Assembly (NCBI RefSeq): GCF_001613545.1
Contig: NZ_BDCO01000002.1
Location: 1,054,001 to 1,118,000 of the forward strand
From: Terrimicrobium sacchariphilum
Lineage (GTDB): Bacteria > Verrucomicrobiota > Verrucomicrobiia > Chthoniobacterales > Terrimicrobiaceae
Length of the DNA: 64,000 nt
Direction of reading: 5' to 3'
Positions 14,807 to 24,072 of the stretch are shown piece by piece. Within the stretch, counting starts at the first letter, position 1. Every line of letters begins with the position of its first letter. Under the pieces are notes generated by a model. The model had not been told where the DNA came from. It saw only the letters and a program-made list of their open reading frames with translations, and ran no database searches. The translations under genes were made by a program, and so were the position numbers.

Positions 14807-17163
14807 GAGCAGTCGCGCCCATGGTCGTTGGACTGTGTCTCGCCGGTGCCGCCTCCGCCTGGTGTGCGGACGAGAGCGCAAAGCTGATCACCCCGGATGA
14901 GGTGGCCGCCTGCCGCGCTCAGCACGAAAAGGAGTGGCTGGCAAAAACCGCCCCCGGACAGCCTCGCCTGTTTTACGACAAGGACTCCTGGCCGGCAGCG
15001 GCGGCGCGTGTCCGGCAACTCGGCGGCGCCGGGGCGAAGTGGCGTGCATTCGCCGAGGAAACCGCGCAGGCGATCATCAAGCAGCCGCTCCCGGTTTATC
15101 GTCCTCCGGAGGAGTTTGTGGGAAAGGACAACTCGATCCTCCAGGCCCGGGAGGAGCTGTGGCAGCGCGCCGTGGGCAATAACATCGCCTTCCTCGCCTT
15201 CATGGCCCGGCTGGATGATCGTCCGGAGTACCGAGCCTACCTGCGGGAGCTTGTATTGGCCGCTCTCAAGCTGGATTCCTGGGGAGTCGGCATCTGGCGC
15301 GATTGCGACCTGGCGGCGGCGCACATCCTGAGGGGCGTCGCCATGGCCTGGGACTGGCATCGGGACATCTTCTCCGAGCAGGACCAGTCGTTCATCCGCG
15401 AGACCATCGCGCGGCGCACGCCGACGATGCTGGGTGGTCTCTACGGAAAGATCTTCTGGGGCAGGGAATACCGAGCCAATCACAACCACATCAGCGTGGC
15501 CGCGCTCGGGCTCACCGGCCTTGCCTTCCTCAATGACCTGCCGCAGGCGGCCGACTGGCTGGCGGCCTCCATGCTGGACTATGAACGTGTCGCGGCCGAC
15601 ATGAACCCCGACGGCAGCTCCGAGGAGGGTCTTGGCTATGCGAGCTATGGGATGAATTTCATCCTGCAGTTCATCGAGGGGACCCGCACCGTCACGGATT
15701 CTGCGAAGTTCTACGACTCGCCGTTCCTGAAACACGCGGCCAACTACCGCATCGGCTCCTCGACCCCCGGCCTGGAGGGCGTCCTGCTCTGGGGAGACGC
15801 GACGGGCAAGGACTACTACGGCCCGCAGCAGATCCTGTGTCGGCTGGCCTCGCAGTACGGCGATGGTGGTGCGCAGTTTCTCGCGGAGTCGCTGCCCTTC
15901 CTGCCGCGCGGCGCGGGTCCGGAGGGTAATGCCAATGACGTGCTGGCCTTTGCCCTGCTCTGGAACGATCCCTCCGTGCAGGCCCGCGCCCCGCAGCAGC
16001 TCGACTACCGCTACAAGGACTGGGAGGTGCTCACCACCCGCAACAGCTGGAAAAACGACGCCTATCTCTTCACGCTCAAGGCCGGGTTGAACAACCTCCA
16101 TCACAGTCACCTCGATGCCGGGGCGATCGCCTTCAACCTGGGCGGCTCCTGGCTGCTGACTGCTCCCGGGTATGGCGACCACGGAGCGCCGGGATTCTGG
16201 GATCGCGAGGGCAAGCGATGGACCTTCTTTTCCAATGCCACCGAGTCGCATTCGACCCTGTTGATCAACGGAAAGAACCAGCGTTTTGATCGCGAGGCGG
16301 GTGCGTCCGTCCTCAGCATGGTGTCGGCACCACGGAGCATGTTTGCCTCGGTGGACATGACGCGGGCCTACGATGGGGTGAAGAGGGTGGCCCGCCGGGT
16401 CATCCATCAGCGCGACGAGTATCTCCTGGTCCTTGATGACGTGGAGGGCGCGGAGTCCCTGCGGGCGGAATGGCTGGCCCAGGTCCCGCCCCGGGCGATG
16501 GTGCAGGACGACGGGGATGTCGTTGTGACCGCTAACTCCACGGCCAGCATGCGTCTGCGATTGCTGGGAGGTGCGGCGGTCTTTGCAGAAAGAGCGCCGA
16601 CCGTGGAGCATTTCAATCTCCCGGCGGGCAAGATGAAAACCCTGGCTGCCGCGCAGGAGGGACGACAGGTTCGTTTTGCCGCGCTTATCCGGCCCTTTGC
16701 CGCTGGGGCGATTTATGAACCCTGGAAGACGGAACTGGCTGGCGACGCCGCGAAGTCCCTCGTGACCATCAGCGGCAACGGCTGGGTGGACACTGTGGAG
16801 TCCTTCGCTGATCCCGAAATGATCGGTCAGGTGGGCGACAAGGAGGTCGGCGGCGAGGCGAATGTCCTCTCGGTCCGCCGGCAGGCGGGAGTGATTGGAA
16901 CGGTGATTCTCGCCGGGGCGAAAAGGTATGCCGGATCGTCCTGGGGGTTCGTCTCGCAGACTCCCGTGGACCTGATCGAGGAACCCTCCGCCGAGGGCGA
17001 ACGAAAGATCTCGCTCGCCCGCGAAATCAAGGGCGATGTCCGGATCGATGCTTCCCATCAACTCCTGGATGAAAACGGCCAGGTGCTAAGCCCGGGCGAA
17101 GGCGCTACCTTAACCCCCGGTGCGTACACGCTGCGCAAGACTGCCCCGGCGGCGAGTTCCTAG
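14803..17163 (+). CDS. Secreted heparinase II/III-like polysaccharide lyase
   Basis: GTG 14803 gives 786 residues with a signal peptide (VRAVAPMVVGLCLAGAASAW). The first half is an alpha-barrel resembling alginate/heparin lyases, with YRANHNHISVAALGLTG around 220. The beta-sandwich half contains HHSHLDAGAIAFNLGG (433-448), the heparinase II/III-like motif with metal-binding and catalytic histidines. The family eliminates uronic-acid-containing polysaccharides such as heparin, alginate or similar acidic glycans. The GTGA overlap with the pseudopilin stop and the block A operator upstream tie its expression to pseudopilin production. ATG 14821 is an alternative start, but it shortens the signal's n-region. 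Confidence 0.82.
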   Translation: MRAVAPMVVGLCLAGAASAWCADESAKLITPDEVAACRAQHEKEWLAKTAPGQPRLFYDKDSWPAAAARVRQLGGAGAKWRAFAEETAQAIIKQPLPVYRPPEEFVGKDNSILQAREELWQRAVGNNIAFLAFMARLDDRPEYRAYLRELVLAALKLDSWGVGIWRDCDLAAAHILRGVAMAWDWHRDIFSEQDQSFIRETIARRTPTMLGGLYGKIFWGREYRANHNHISVAALGLTGLAFLNDLPQAADWLAASMLDYERVAADMNPDGSSEEGLGYASYGMNFILQFIEGTRTVTDSAKFYDSPFLKHAANYRIGSSTPGLEGVLLWGDATGKDYYGPQQILCRLASQYGDGGAQFLAESLPFLPRGAGPEGNANDVLAFALLWNDPSVQARAPQQLDYRYKDWEVLTTRNSWKNDAYLFTLKAGLNNLHHSHLDAGAIAFNLGGSWLLTAPGYGDHGAPGFWDREGKRWTFFSNATESHSTLLINGKNQRFDREAGASVLSMVSAPRSMFASVDMTRAYDGVKRVARRVIHQRDEYLLVLDDVEGAESLRAEWLAQVPPRAMVQDDGDVVVTANSTASMRLRLLGGAAVFAERAPTVEHFNLPAGKMKTLAAAQEGRQVRFAALIRPFAAGAIYEPWKTELAGDAAKSLVTISGNGWVDTVESFADPEMIGQVGDKEVGGEANVLSVRRQAGVIGTVILAGAKRYAGSSWGFVSQTPVDLIEEPSAEGERKISLAREIKGDVRIDASHQLLDENGQVLSPGEGATLTPGAYTLRKTAPAASS

Positions 17164-17178
17164 CGCGGAAAGGCGCTA
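17161..17178. terminator. Hairpin between convergent genes
   Basis: TAGCGC (17161-17166) pairs with GCGCTA (17173-17178) around GGAAAG. A second small stem, AGATC-GCAA-GATCT (17178-17191), abuts it. They sit between the stops of the heparinase-like and SDR genes. No T-run follows, so function as a terminator is only suggested. Confidence 0.35.
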
Positions 17179-17958
17179 GATCGCAAGATCTCTGGGCACC
17201 TGCTGGACGCTTAACCCGCCATCGATGATGACGCCTGCTCCGGTCAGCGATGGGGCGGCGTCGCTGGCCAGGAAGAGCACCGTCCTCGCGATCTCATCCT
17301 GTCGGGTTGGTTCACCAGCCGGGATGTTGCGCCGCCTGCGCTCCGCCACCTCGGGCGACAATGCGTTCCAGCGCTCTGTCCACACATAGCCGGGCGAGAT
17401 GGAGTTGACGCGGATTCCCTGCGGCGCGAGGTCCAGCGCCATCGATCGCATCAATCCATCGAGGGCGGCCTTGCTCGTGTTGTATCCGCTCCGGTCCCAG
17501 ATGGCGCGTTCGCCCGCCAGGGAGGAAATGGTGATGATCGCGCCGCCGCCCCGCTTTACCATGCCTCGGGCGGAGAGTTGCGAGCACCGGAAGGTGCCGA
17601 ACAGGTTGACCTCGATCACCTCGCGAAAGAACTCCGCGCTTTGCTCGAGAAATCCCGACGTGCCAAGGCCGAGGTGGGCCGCGTTGTTGACCAGGATGTC
17701 GGGAAGGAGGTCGCGTCTTTCGAGTTCACTGAACGCCTCGTCGATCTGCGGTTGCCGCGCAAGGTCAAACGAAATCGCCTCCACCCGTGCGGCGGGGATT
17801 TCCTCCCTCAGCTGCGCCATGGCCGCGTGGGTTTCCTTTTCCGTCGGACCATGGACGATCACCCGCGCGCCGGAGCGGGCAAATGCGCGGGCAATGGAAA
17901 ACCCGAGGTTCGCTGTCGAACCCGTGACCAGTACCGTGCGGGCGGAAAAGTCAAACAT
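17176..17958 (-). CDS. Short-chain dehydrogenase/reductase
   Basis: The 260-residue classical SDR has the cofactor loop VTGSTANLGFSIA (11-23), NNAA (91-94), the catalytic S146 in ITISSLAGE and the Y159-X3-K163 pair in YNTSK. The C-terminus has the usual LFLASDAAPSLTGAGVIIDGG. Such enzymes act on sugars, sugar acids or keto-deoxy intermediates. It is the last gene of the block B catabolic operon, 2 bases after the galactonate-dehydratase-like gene, so oxidation of a sugar or a 2-keto-3-deoxy acid is plausible. Confidence 0.88.
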   Translation of the reverse strand: MFDFSARTVLVTGSTANLGFSIARAFARSGARVIVHGPTEKETHAAMAQLREEIPAARVEAISFDLARQPQIDEAFSELERRDLLPDILVNNAAHLGLGTSGFLEQSAEFFREVIEVNLFGTFRCSQLSARGMVKRGGGAIITISSLAGERAIWDRSGYNTSKAALDGLMRSMALDLAPQGIRVNSISPGYVWTERWNALSPEVAERRRRNIPAGEPTRQDEIARTVLFLASDAAPSLTGAGVIIDGGLSVQQVPRDLAI

Positions 17959-17960
17959 AC

Positions 17961-19133
17961 CTAATGCGTGGCGCCAAAGGTTGCGGTTGCCGCCTCGGGG
18001 CGTATGTCGGTGAGGTGGCCCGTGTAGTGGCGCAGATCATGGACCTGATAGGGATGCCGGGCGATGGCTTCCTCGTTGATTTCCACGCCGAGGCCGGGCG
18101 CGGAGGAGATCGTCATTTCTCCCGCCGAGAAGTGGCAGTGCTCCGCCGCGACGTCCTTGCGCCAGGGCACATCGGTGGCCATCGTTTCCAGATAGAGAAA
18201 GTTTGGCGTGCAGGCCGCGAGTTGCAGGGTGGCGGCATTGGCCACGGGGCCGGAGGGATTATGCGGGCAGAAGGCCATCTGCCAGGTCTCCGCCATGGCC
18301 GCGATCTTGCGCAGCTCCCAGATGCCCCCGGCGTGGGAGACATCGGGCTGGAGGAAATCCGCGCAGCCTTTCTCGAAGACCTCGCGGAAATCCCACTTTG
18401 TATAAAGCCGCTCACCCAGCGAGATGGGCGTGGAGGTGCCGGAGCGCAGTCGCGCGTAGTTCTCGAGATTGCCGGGAATGAGCGGCTCCTCGAGCCAGAA
18501 GATGTCGAAGTCCTCGAGAGCCTTGGCGATGCGGCGGGCGGTCGGCAGGTCAAAGCGTCCATGACCTTCGATCATGAGCTCCGCGCGCTTGTCCACGGCT
18601 CGCGAGACGGCATCGATCACGGTCAGCGCCTTTTTCAGTTCAGCGCTGGAGAGATGGCGAAAGGCTGCGCCAAAGGGGTCCCACTTGAGCGCCTTGTAAC
18701 CCATCTCCACGGCGGCGACGGCTTTCTCGGCAAACTCCCCGGGCTCCCTCGCGCTGGCGAACCACGCATTGGCATAGCACGGCACGCTCTGCCGCACGGC
18801 TCCGCCGAGGAGCTGATACACCGGCACGCCGAGGCTTTTTCCCTTGATGTCCCAGAGCGCCATCTCGATGGCGGAGAGCGCGCTGGTCAGCACCGGGCCG
18901 CCCCGCCAGTAGGCATCGCGGTAGGCGTCCTGCCACCAGCTTTCGATCGCGGTCAGGTCGCGTCCCTGCAATCCGCGCTCCAGCTCCTGCAAGGCCGCCA
19001 CCATGGCGTGCTCGCGGTACTCCAGCGTGGCCTCGCCCCAGCCGTGAATGCCCTCGTCGGTTTCGATTTTTACAAAGACCCAGTTCGTCCGGTAGGCGTC
19101 ACAGACGTGGGTGGAGAGTCGGCGGAGTTTCAT
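17961..19133 (-). CDS. Enolase-superfamily sugar-acid dehydratase, D-galactonate-dehydratase-like
   Basis: The 390-residue protein is a mandelate racemase/muconate lactonizing enzyme. Likely metal ligands are E189 (MIEGHGRFD), E215 (WLEEPL) and E241 (SLGERLY), spaced 26 and 26 residues. H191 and H291 (CPHNPSGP) sit where D-galactonate dehydratase has its two catalytic histidines. The whole pattern is shifted by six residues relative to the E. coli numbering as I recall it. Dehydration of an aldonic acid to a 2-keto-3-deoxy acid is therefore likely. Glu replaces the Asp expected as first metal ligand. It overlaps the UlaG-like gene by 4 bases and shares the operon with a GH42 enzyme. Confidence 0.82.
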   Translation of the reverse strand: MKLRRLSTHVCDAYRTNWVFVKIETDEGIHGWGEATLEYREHAMVAALQELERGLQGRDLTAIESWWQDAYRDAYWRGGPVLTSALSAIEMALWDIKGKSLGVPVYQLLGGAVRQSVPCYANAWFASAREPGEFAEKAVAAVEMGYKALKWDPFGAAFRHLSSAELKKALTVIDAVSRAVDKRAELMIEGHGRFDLPTARRIAKALEDFDIFWLEEPLIPGNLENYARLRSGTSTPISLGERLYTKWDFREVFEKGCADFLQPDVSHAGGIWELRKIAAMAETWQMAFCPHNPSGPVANAATLQLAACTPNFLYLETMATDVPWRKDVAAEHCHFSAGEMTISSAPGLGVEINEEAIARHPYQVHDLRHYTGHLTDIRPEAATATFGATH

Positions 19134-19834
19134 AGCGTAAAGGGTTTGCCCAGCGGCATCTCATGCGAGGCGATGCCGGCTTCGCGGCAACTGGTGATGA
19201 AGGGCGCCGGGTCTTCAGTATTCTCGGCGAATAATCCGTAGTGCATGGGCAGGGCGACGGGAGTCTCCAGCCGTCGCGCCGTCTGGAGGGCCTCCTGCCA
19301 GTTCATGTTGCCGAGGCGGCCATTGATGCAGATCAGGAGCGCGTCGGGGGCGGTGGTCGTGGTCGAGAAAAGGCGGTCGTCGTATTCGGTATCCGCCGTC
19401 AGGTAAAGCCGCCACCCGTCCGCCTCGATGACGAGGCCCACCGCGCTGGGATCGCTGTGGCGGGCAAAGACCGGCGTGATGTCAAATGGCCCGAGCGTCA
19501 CCGGATGCCCGATTTCCAGGAGGAGGGGGGAGTCGATACCCAGCTCCGCGAGGTGCCGGTGTGCGCGCTCGGGCCCGCCGAAGGCGCACCGGGGGTAGTG
19601 CCTCGCGATCATGGCGATCGTCTCGGGATCGAGATGATCGCCATGATCGTGGGTGCAGATCACCACGTCTGGCCGCAGGTCCTCCAGTGCGAGCGGAAAC
19701 CCGACCAGCCGCGTGACTTTTCCAGCGAGGCTGTCGCTCATGTAGGGGTCCACCACGAGGCGAAATCCGTCTGCTTCAAAAACGAATCCGCCCTGTGTCA
19801 GCCACGTGATGCGGGGAGATGACAGGGCTTTCAC
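19130..19834 (-). CDS. UlaG-like metallo-beta-lactamase-fold hydrolase
   Basis: The 234-residue protein has the metal-binding THDHGDHLD (61-69, H62-X-H64-X-D66-H67). Further ligand candidates are H145-like in FARHSDPSAVG, D171-like in LTADTEYDD, and LPMHYG near the end. L-ascorbate-6-phosphate lactonase (UlaG) and related lactonases have this arrangement. In an operon with a galactosidase and an aldonate dehydratase, hydrolysis of a sugar lactone before dehydration is a sensible role, but that is inference. It overlaps the neighbours on both sides by 4 bases. Confidence 0.75.
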   Translation of the reverse strand: MKALSSPRITWLTQGGFVFEADGFRLVVDPYMSDSLAGKVTRLVGFPLALEDLRPDVVICTHDHGDHLDPETIAMIARHYPRCAFGGPERAHRHLAELGIDSPLLLEIGHPVTLGPFDITPVFARHSDPSAVGLVIEADGWRLYLTADTEYDDRLFSTTTTAPDALLICINGRLGNMNWQEALQTARRLETPVALPMHYGLFAENTEDPAPFITSCREAGIASHEMPLGKPFTL

Positions 19835-22002
19835 GCCACTCCGGCTCCCGCCATGGCGTGCGGGGCGGGCTTCCTCGTTTCGGCAGCCTCCAGGCGCAAC
19901 GCGAGCACTTCCTTGCCCGCGAGCTGGAGGTCTTCAGTGAGATCGCGCTCATCCTCGGTCTGCAGGTCGACCAGCCGGCATCCGGCGATTTCGTCGCGAA
20001 GATGCAGGCGGAACCGGCGGCTCTCCTCCGCGTGATTGATGACGAGATACAGGATGCCGCCGGGTCCGCTCAGGCGGGCGACTTCCACATCCTCCGCCTG
20101 TCCGGTGAGGGTGGCGGTGGGTTGCGCTCCGGAGGCGAGCACTTCGCCCTGAAGCAGCCTGGTCATTGCCTGCTGCGGGTTGCGCTGGTATTGACGGAAG
20201 ACCTCCGTGCCGACCAGCAGTGTGGACCCCTTGCCGTGGCGATGCCGCACCGCGGCGATCTTGCCGTCCGCGTACCGGGCCGCAGGCGTCCCGCCCGCGA
20301 GCTCAAATTCACTCCAGAAAAAGCAGACCTTCGCCTGCCCGTCCGGACATTGGATGACCGGCGCGGTCTCCTTGCCCTCGCGATCGCTCGTCCAGCAGCC
20401 GAAGACCTCGTCCAGCCCGAAGCCGGGCGCCCGGTATTGCAACCGTCCATCCTGGTCGCGCAGGCCAAAGGTGCTTTCCGCGATCACCGTGCCGCCATTG
20501 GCGACAAACTGCCGGATGCGCCCGGCCACCTCCGGCGAGAGATTCTCCGCCATCGGGATGAGGAGCAGCTTATACATTGGCAGCTCGTCGAGGTTGTTTT
20601 CCGCGATGCAGTCCGCCGGGATCTGGAGGTCCCAGAGCAGCTTGTACGCGCCGACCCGCGAGTCGTGCGCCTCGACATAGGTGTACGGATAATAATCCCC
20701 GCAGATCGCCTCGGTCTGGATCTGCTGGTCCTCCAGCGTGAGGATCGCGGCCTGCCGCTCGGGGTACACGGTGTTGATCAGCCGGGCATTGGCCTGCAGC
20801 ATTCCGGAAAATTCCCCCATGTACTCGGCGCGGCTGCTCGGGCTGCCGTCCCATTTCATCAGGTGAAACAGCGCGACCTGGGAATCCCCGGCGCGGCTGC
20901 GATAATTCCACAGGATGATCGACTTCGCGTTGTGCGCGATGAGATGCCAGAAGGTCATGAGCCGCTGCGCGCGGGTGATCATGCGCTTGTTGGGGCCGAC
21001 TCCCGTCTCGAGGACGAGCATGCGGCGGTTCACATCCTGCGAGGCGCTGCGCAGGCGGCTGAGCTTGTAGGCGGTGAGATAACCGGGGCCGAGATCGTGG
21101 AGATGCTCGACCGTGTAGCACGACACGCCCATCATCGTCAGCGCCTCGCCCGCCCGGCCAATGTCGAGCCCATACCGCGGCGTGGAGAGCGGTCCCTCGG
21201 TCGCCGCCATGTGGTAGACAAAGTTTGACGTGGTCGGGCGCCCCGATGGATCGATCCGCCGCACCATCTGCGTGATCTCCGACATGGTGTCGTAAAGGCG
21301 GAACTGGTTGAATCTCACCCAGTCAAACCAGATCGGCAGACCGCAGGCATAGGCGGGCGCGGTGATGTCCTCCCAGCAGGTGTGCGTCACCGGATACTCC
21401 GTGCTCCAGACCGCCTTCAGCTTCTCGATCGTCCCATATTTACGCTCCAGCCAGCGGCGGAATTTCACCTGGGTGTGCGGGCAATAGCAAAACATCGACT
21501 GCGGTTCGTTCCAGATCATCCAGGCCGCGAGCGATTCGCGCCCGGCATAGCGGCGCACGGTCTGCTCGAGGAAACGAAACGCGTGGCTGCGGAAAACCGG
21601 ATCATCCGAGCAGATGATGCGCTGTGGCGTGATGGAGTGCGTCGGAGCTTCCGGCGTGTTCATCAGCGTCTGGCAGCGCGCATCCTTGAGCAGATAGGCT
21701 GGGGGATAGAGGCCGCAGAGATTCCAGAAGAGTCCGCCGAAATTCAACACCACGCCGATGCCGTGCTTCTCGGCGAGATCGAAGAGGTGGTCCTGTTTGT
21801 GAAAATCAAACTCGCCCTCCACCGGCTCGATGCGATCCCACGGGGCAAAGATCCGCACGGTGTTGAAGTTGAGGCGCTTCATGGTGGCGAGGTCGCGGTC
21901 CCACTCCTCCATCGGCCAGTCGAGACCTTTGGCGTAAGGGGCGCAGGATGCTCCGAAAAGAAACACCTCGTCGTTAAGTGGGTTCGGATAAGAGGCGGAC
22001 AT
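19831..22002 (-). CDS. GH42-type beta-galactosidase-like glycosidase
   Basis: The 723-residue protein has an N-terminal TIM barrel (YAKGLDWPMEEWDRDLATMK), the acid/base E166 in WMIWNEPQ, the probable nucleophile E332 in MLVLETGVG, and a GATase-like trimerisation domain (LLLIPMAENLSPEVAGRIRQ, FVANGGTVIAEST). The Cys cluster of GH42 is partial (CYCPH at 172-176). No signal peptide is present, so it is probably cytoplasmic and acts on imported oligosaccharides. ATG 22002 was chosen; the longer frame to 22053 would add 17 basic residues. It is first in the operon GH42, UlaG-like, dehydratase, SDR, with operator 22064-22078 upstream. Confidence 0.83.
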   Translation of the reverse strand: MSASYPNPLNDEVFLFGASCAPYAKGLDWPMEEWDRDLATMKRLNFNTVRIFAPWDRIEPVEGEFDFHKQDHLFDLAEKHGIGVVLNFGGLFWNLCGLYPPAYLLKDARCQTLMNTPEAPTHSITPQRIICSDDPVFRSHAFRFLEQTVRRYAGRESLAAWMIWNEPQSMFCYCPHTQVKFRRWLERKYGTIEKLKAVWSTEYPVTHTCWEDITAPAYACGLPIWFDWVRFNQFRLYDTMSEITQMVRRIDPSGRPTTSNFVYHMAATEGPLSTPRYGLDIGRAGEALTMMGVSCYTVEHLHDLGPGYLTAYKLSRLRSASQDVNRRMLVLETGVGPNKRMITRAQRLMTFWHLIAHNAKSIILWNYRSRAGDSQVALFHLMKWDGSPSSRAEYMGEFSGMLQANARLINTVYPERQAAILTLEDQQIQTEAICGDYYPYTYVEAHDSRVGAYKLLWDLQIPADCIAENNLDELPMYKLLLIPMAENLSPEVAGRIRQFVANGGTVIAESTFGLRDQDGRLQYRAPGFGLDEVFGCWTSDREGKETAPVIQCPDGQAKVCFFWSEFELAGGTPAARYADGKIAAVRHRHGKGSTLLVGTEVFRQYQRNPQQAMTRLLQGEVLASGAQPTATLTGQAEDVEVARLSGPGGILYLVINHAEESRRFRLHLRDEIAGCRLVDLQTEDERDLTEDLQLAGKEVLALRLEAAETRKPAPHAMAGAGVA

Positions 22003-22063
22003 GGTTCTGAAGAGACGCCTCACAATCTCTCGCCGGGACCGTCGCGCATTCAATCGGCGCGCT

Positions 22064-22078
22064 ATCGAACAGTTCGAC
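22064..22078. promoter_or_regulatory. Block B operator site 1
   Basis: ATCGAACAGTTCGAC contains the perfect 13-base palindrome TCGAACAGTTCGA. It lies between the LacI stop (22093) and the GH42 start (22002). The same arms TCGAAC-N-GTTCGA recur at 23192-23206 and 27777-27791. Confidence 0.85.
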
Positions 22079-22092
22079 TCCCGAGGAGAAAA

Positions 22093-23193
22093 TCAGTCAT
22101 TCTTCGCTCGCGACTTTCGCCTCGTCGGAGTGGGTCCCGGTGCAATATCCCGCACCGTCGGCCCCGGAATCCACTCGCTTTCCAGGAGCAGTCCGGTCTG
22201 GAACGGCGGCAGCCCCGACTCGCGGCGATGAATCTGCCCGACCAGCGAATCCACCGCTTTCATGCCCTCGCGCTCGGGACCCTGGTACATCCCGGCGACG
22301 CGCCCCCGCAGGGCATCCGGCAGGTCGAGCAGGGCCATCCCCATTTCCTCCGGCACCTTCACGTCGATCTCGCCGATCCAGTCGAGAATGAAGTCATTGA
22401 GGCAGATGCAGGCATCGGGCCTGTGCTTTTTCACCCAGTCAAAAAAGCGTTTCTTGCCCTGGGGGCGGGGAGCCTCGGCGGGGTCTTCCAGATAAAGCGG
22501 AGGAGGGCCGGAGCGGGAATAGTCTATTCCCGCCAGATAGCCGGAGGTGAATCTCTGCTCCAGCAGTGTGTCGAGCCACTTGTCCAGAACGAATCCTATG
22601 CGCGTGTAGCCTGCCGCGCTTAGTCGCCGACACGCCTCCAGCGAGGTGGCATAGTGATCGTTGGCGACAAAGTTCAGTCCGGTGGACTTTGGGTGATTCC
22701 CGATCACCACCGAGGGCAGGATCGACCACACCGGGCGGCACCGTTCGATATCCGTTTCATCGCGCGAGCCGTAAATGATGACGCCCAGCGCGCCCCGTGC
22801 GACGAGGATGCGACCGAGTCGTTCCGGGGTGACGTCGGGCTCGTGAAGCCAGAAGTGATCGACGCTGTAGCCGAGCAGTTCAGCCCGTTCGCGGGCGCCC
22901 TTGAGCCGGTCGCTGACCACCGGCACCTTGAGATCGATGCGCTTGACCTTGGAAACATTGATCAAGGCCAGCATGGCGACATGGTTCTGTTTCCGCGACC
23001 GGCGCAGCTCGGCCATGAGCCGTGCGACGAGGGCATTGGTCTGGTACCCCATGCCCTCGGCCACCCGCTGGATATGCTCGCGGGCCTCGGGCGCGACCCG
23101 GGGATCGTTGCGCAGCGCGAGCGAGACCGTGGACTTTGCCACGCCGGCCGCTGCCGCGATCTCAGCCATGGAGGGGGAGGTTCTCTGCTTCAT
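22093..23193 (-). CDS. LacI-family transcriptional regulator (block B)
   Basis: From ATG 23193 the protein has 366 residues. MAEIAAAAGVAKSTVSLALR (9-28) is the LacI helix-turn-helix, followed by AREHIQRVAEGMGYQTNALV and the sensor domain. The in-frame ATG at 23214 is possible but would put the operator inside the coding sequence. With ATG 23193 the operator just covers the start codon. The C-terminal region includes VPEEMGMALLDLPDALRGRV, the usual subdomain. The three identical-arm palindromes around this gene mark it as the likely local repressor. It is transcribed toward the GH42 operon and divergently from the pseudopilin operon. Confidence 0.9.
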   Translation of the reverse strand: MKQRTSPSMAEIAAAAGVAKSTVSLALRNDPRVAPEAREHIQRVAEGMGYQTNALVARLMAELRRSRKQNHVAMLALINVSKVKRIDLKVPVVSDRLKGARERAELLGYSVDHFWLHEPDVTPERLGRILVARGALGVIIYGSRDETDIERCRPVWSILPSVVIGNHPKSTGLNFVANDHYATSLEACRRLSAAGYTRIGFVLDKWLDTLLEQRFTSGYLAGIDYSRSGPPPLYLEDPAEAPRPQGKKRFFDWVKKHRPDACICLNDFILDWIGEIDVKVPEEMGMALLDLPDALRGRVAGMYQGPEREGMKAVDSLVGQIHRRESGLPPFQTGLLLESEWIPGPTVRDIAPGPTPTRRKSRAKND

Positions 23194-23206
23194 CGAACGG
23201 TTCGAT
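23192..23206. promoter_or_regulatory. Block B operator site 2, at the lacI-type start codon
   Basis: ATCGAACGGTTCGAT is a full 15-base palindrome with one central base. It overlaps the ATG of the LacI gene and lies 107 bases before the divergent pseudopilin gene, suited to autoregulation and divergent control. Confidence 0.87.
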
Positions 23207-23312
23207 CCGAACATGCTTGAAGGCCGGTGAAATGTAAATGAACTTTGGACGCGAACTGCAGCACCGCGACTGATAGTGTTAGCGAAAAGCTGCGCGAGCT
23301 TCCCAAAGGATC

Positions 23313-24050
23313 ATGCCCCCCATCCGCCATTGTCACTTAGTATTTGCCCGAGCCTTCACGCTTGTCGAGATGCTGGTCTCGATCGCCATCGTGAGCGTGC
23401 TGATGGTCCTGGTCTTCGGCGTGCAGTCCAGCGTGCAGGCGAGGGTGAAGCAGGCAAAGTGCGCCGCCAATCTCTCCACCCAGGCCAAGGCGGTGATGTT
23501 CTTTGCCGCCGATAATAATGGCCGCTTTCCCTATGGCTGGAATGTCTGGTACCCGACCGTGTGGCAAAAGGACATCTCACCCTATCTCGGGATTCCCACC
23601 ACTAACACGCGATCCACTCCGGGCATCGTCTTTCAGTGTCCGATGATTACGCAGGGCGATATTAATATCGCGGGTGCAGGCGCGGTCAGCCATGGCATGA
23701 ATGAGTTTATCATTCCCCAGGTGGCGCTGCAGAGCGATACGCCGGTCAAGACCGTGCAGAGCCTCGCCACTCCGTCCCGGGTGCCGCTCCTCGGCGATAT
23801 CTGGCTCCAGAATTCCGACCGGATGATCGCCATCAGCAAGGTGCCTGCGGGCAACACGGGCAACGTCGCCTTCCGGCATAACATCTCTCCCGCCGCCCGG
23901 CCTGCCAAGGTTCCGCGGCCCTCCGGCTTGACGAGTTTTGGCGGAGGAAAAGTCAATATGGTATTCTGCGACGGCCACGGCGAGGCGCTTTCTCCCGAGG
24001 AGGTTGCCAATGCCGGGGACAATGTCCTGGTGTGGAATCCCTGGAAATAG
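23313..24050 (+). CDS. Pseudopilin (prepilin-type N-terminus) with a widely spaced H...DG motif
   Basis: The 245-residue protein has the prepilin site A14|F15 followed by TLVEMLVSIAIVSVLMVLVF, with Glu at mature position 5 (E19). A beta-rich domain follows. Near the C-terminus FRH is followed by 30 residues before DGHGEAL, whereas the usual H-X9-DG pseudopilin has nine, so an insertion rich in Pro and Gly separates the halves. The gene starts the block B secreted-enzyme operon, 22 bases before the lipoprotein gene. It is probably an inner-membrane or fibre-forming pilin-like protein. Its partner secretion machinery is not in the window. Confidence 0.86.
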   Translation: MPPIRHCHLVFARAFTLVEMLVSIAIVSVLMVLVFGVQSSVQARVKQAKCAANLSTQAKAVMFFAADNNGRFPYGWNVWYPTVWQKDISPYLGIPTTNTRSTPGIVFQCPMITQGDINIAGAGAVSHGMNEFIIPQVALQSDTPVKTVQSLATPSRVPLLGDIWLQNSDRMIAISKVPAGNTGNVAFRHNISPAARPAKVPRPSGLTSFGGGKVNMVFCDGHGEALSPEEVANAGDNVLVWNPWK

Positions 24051-24072
24051 CTGTCTGCACACCCGGTTTTCT

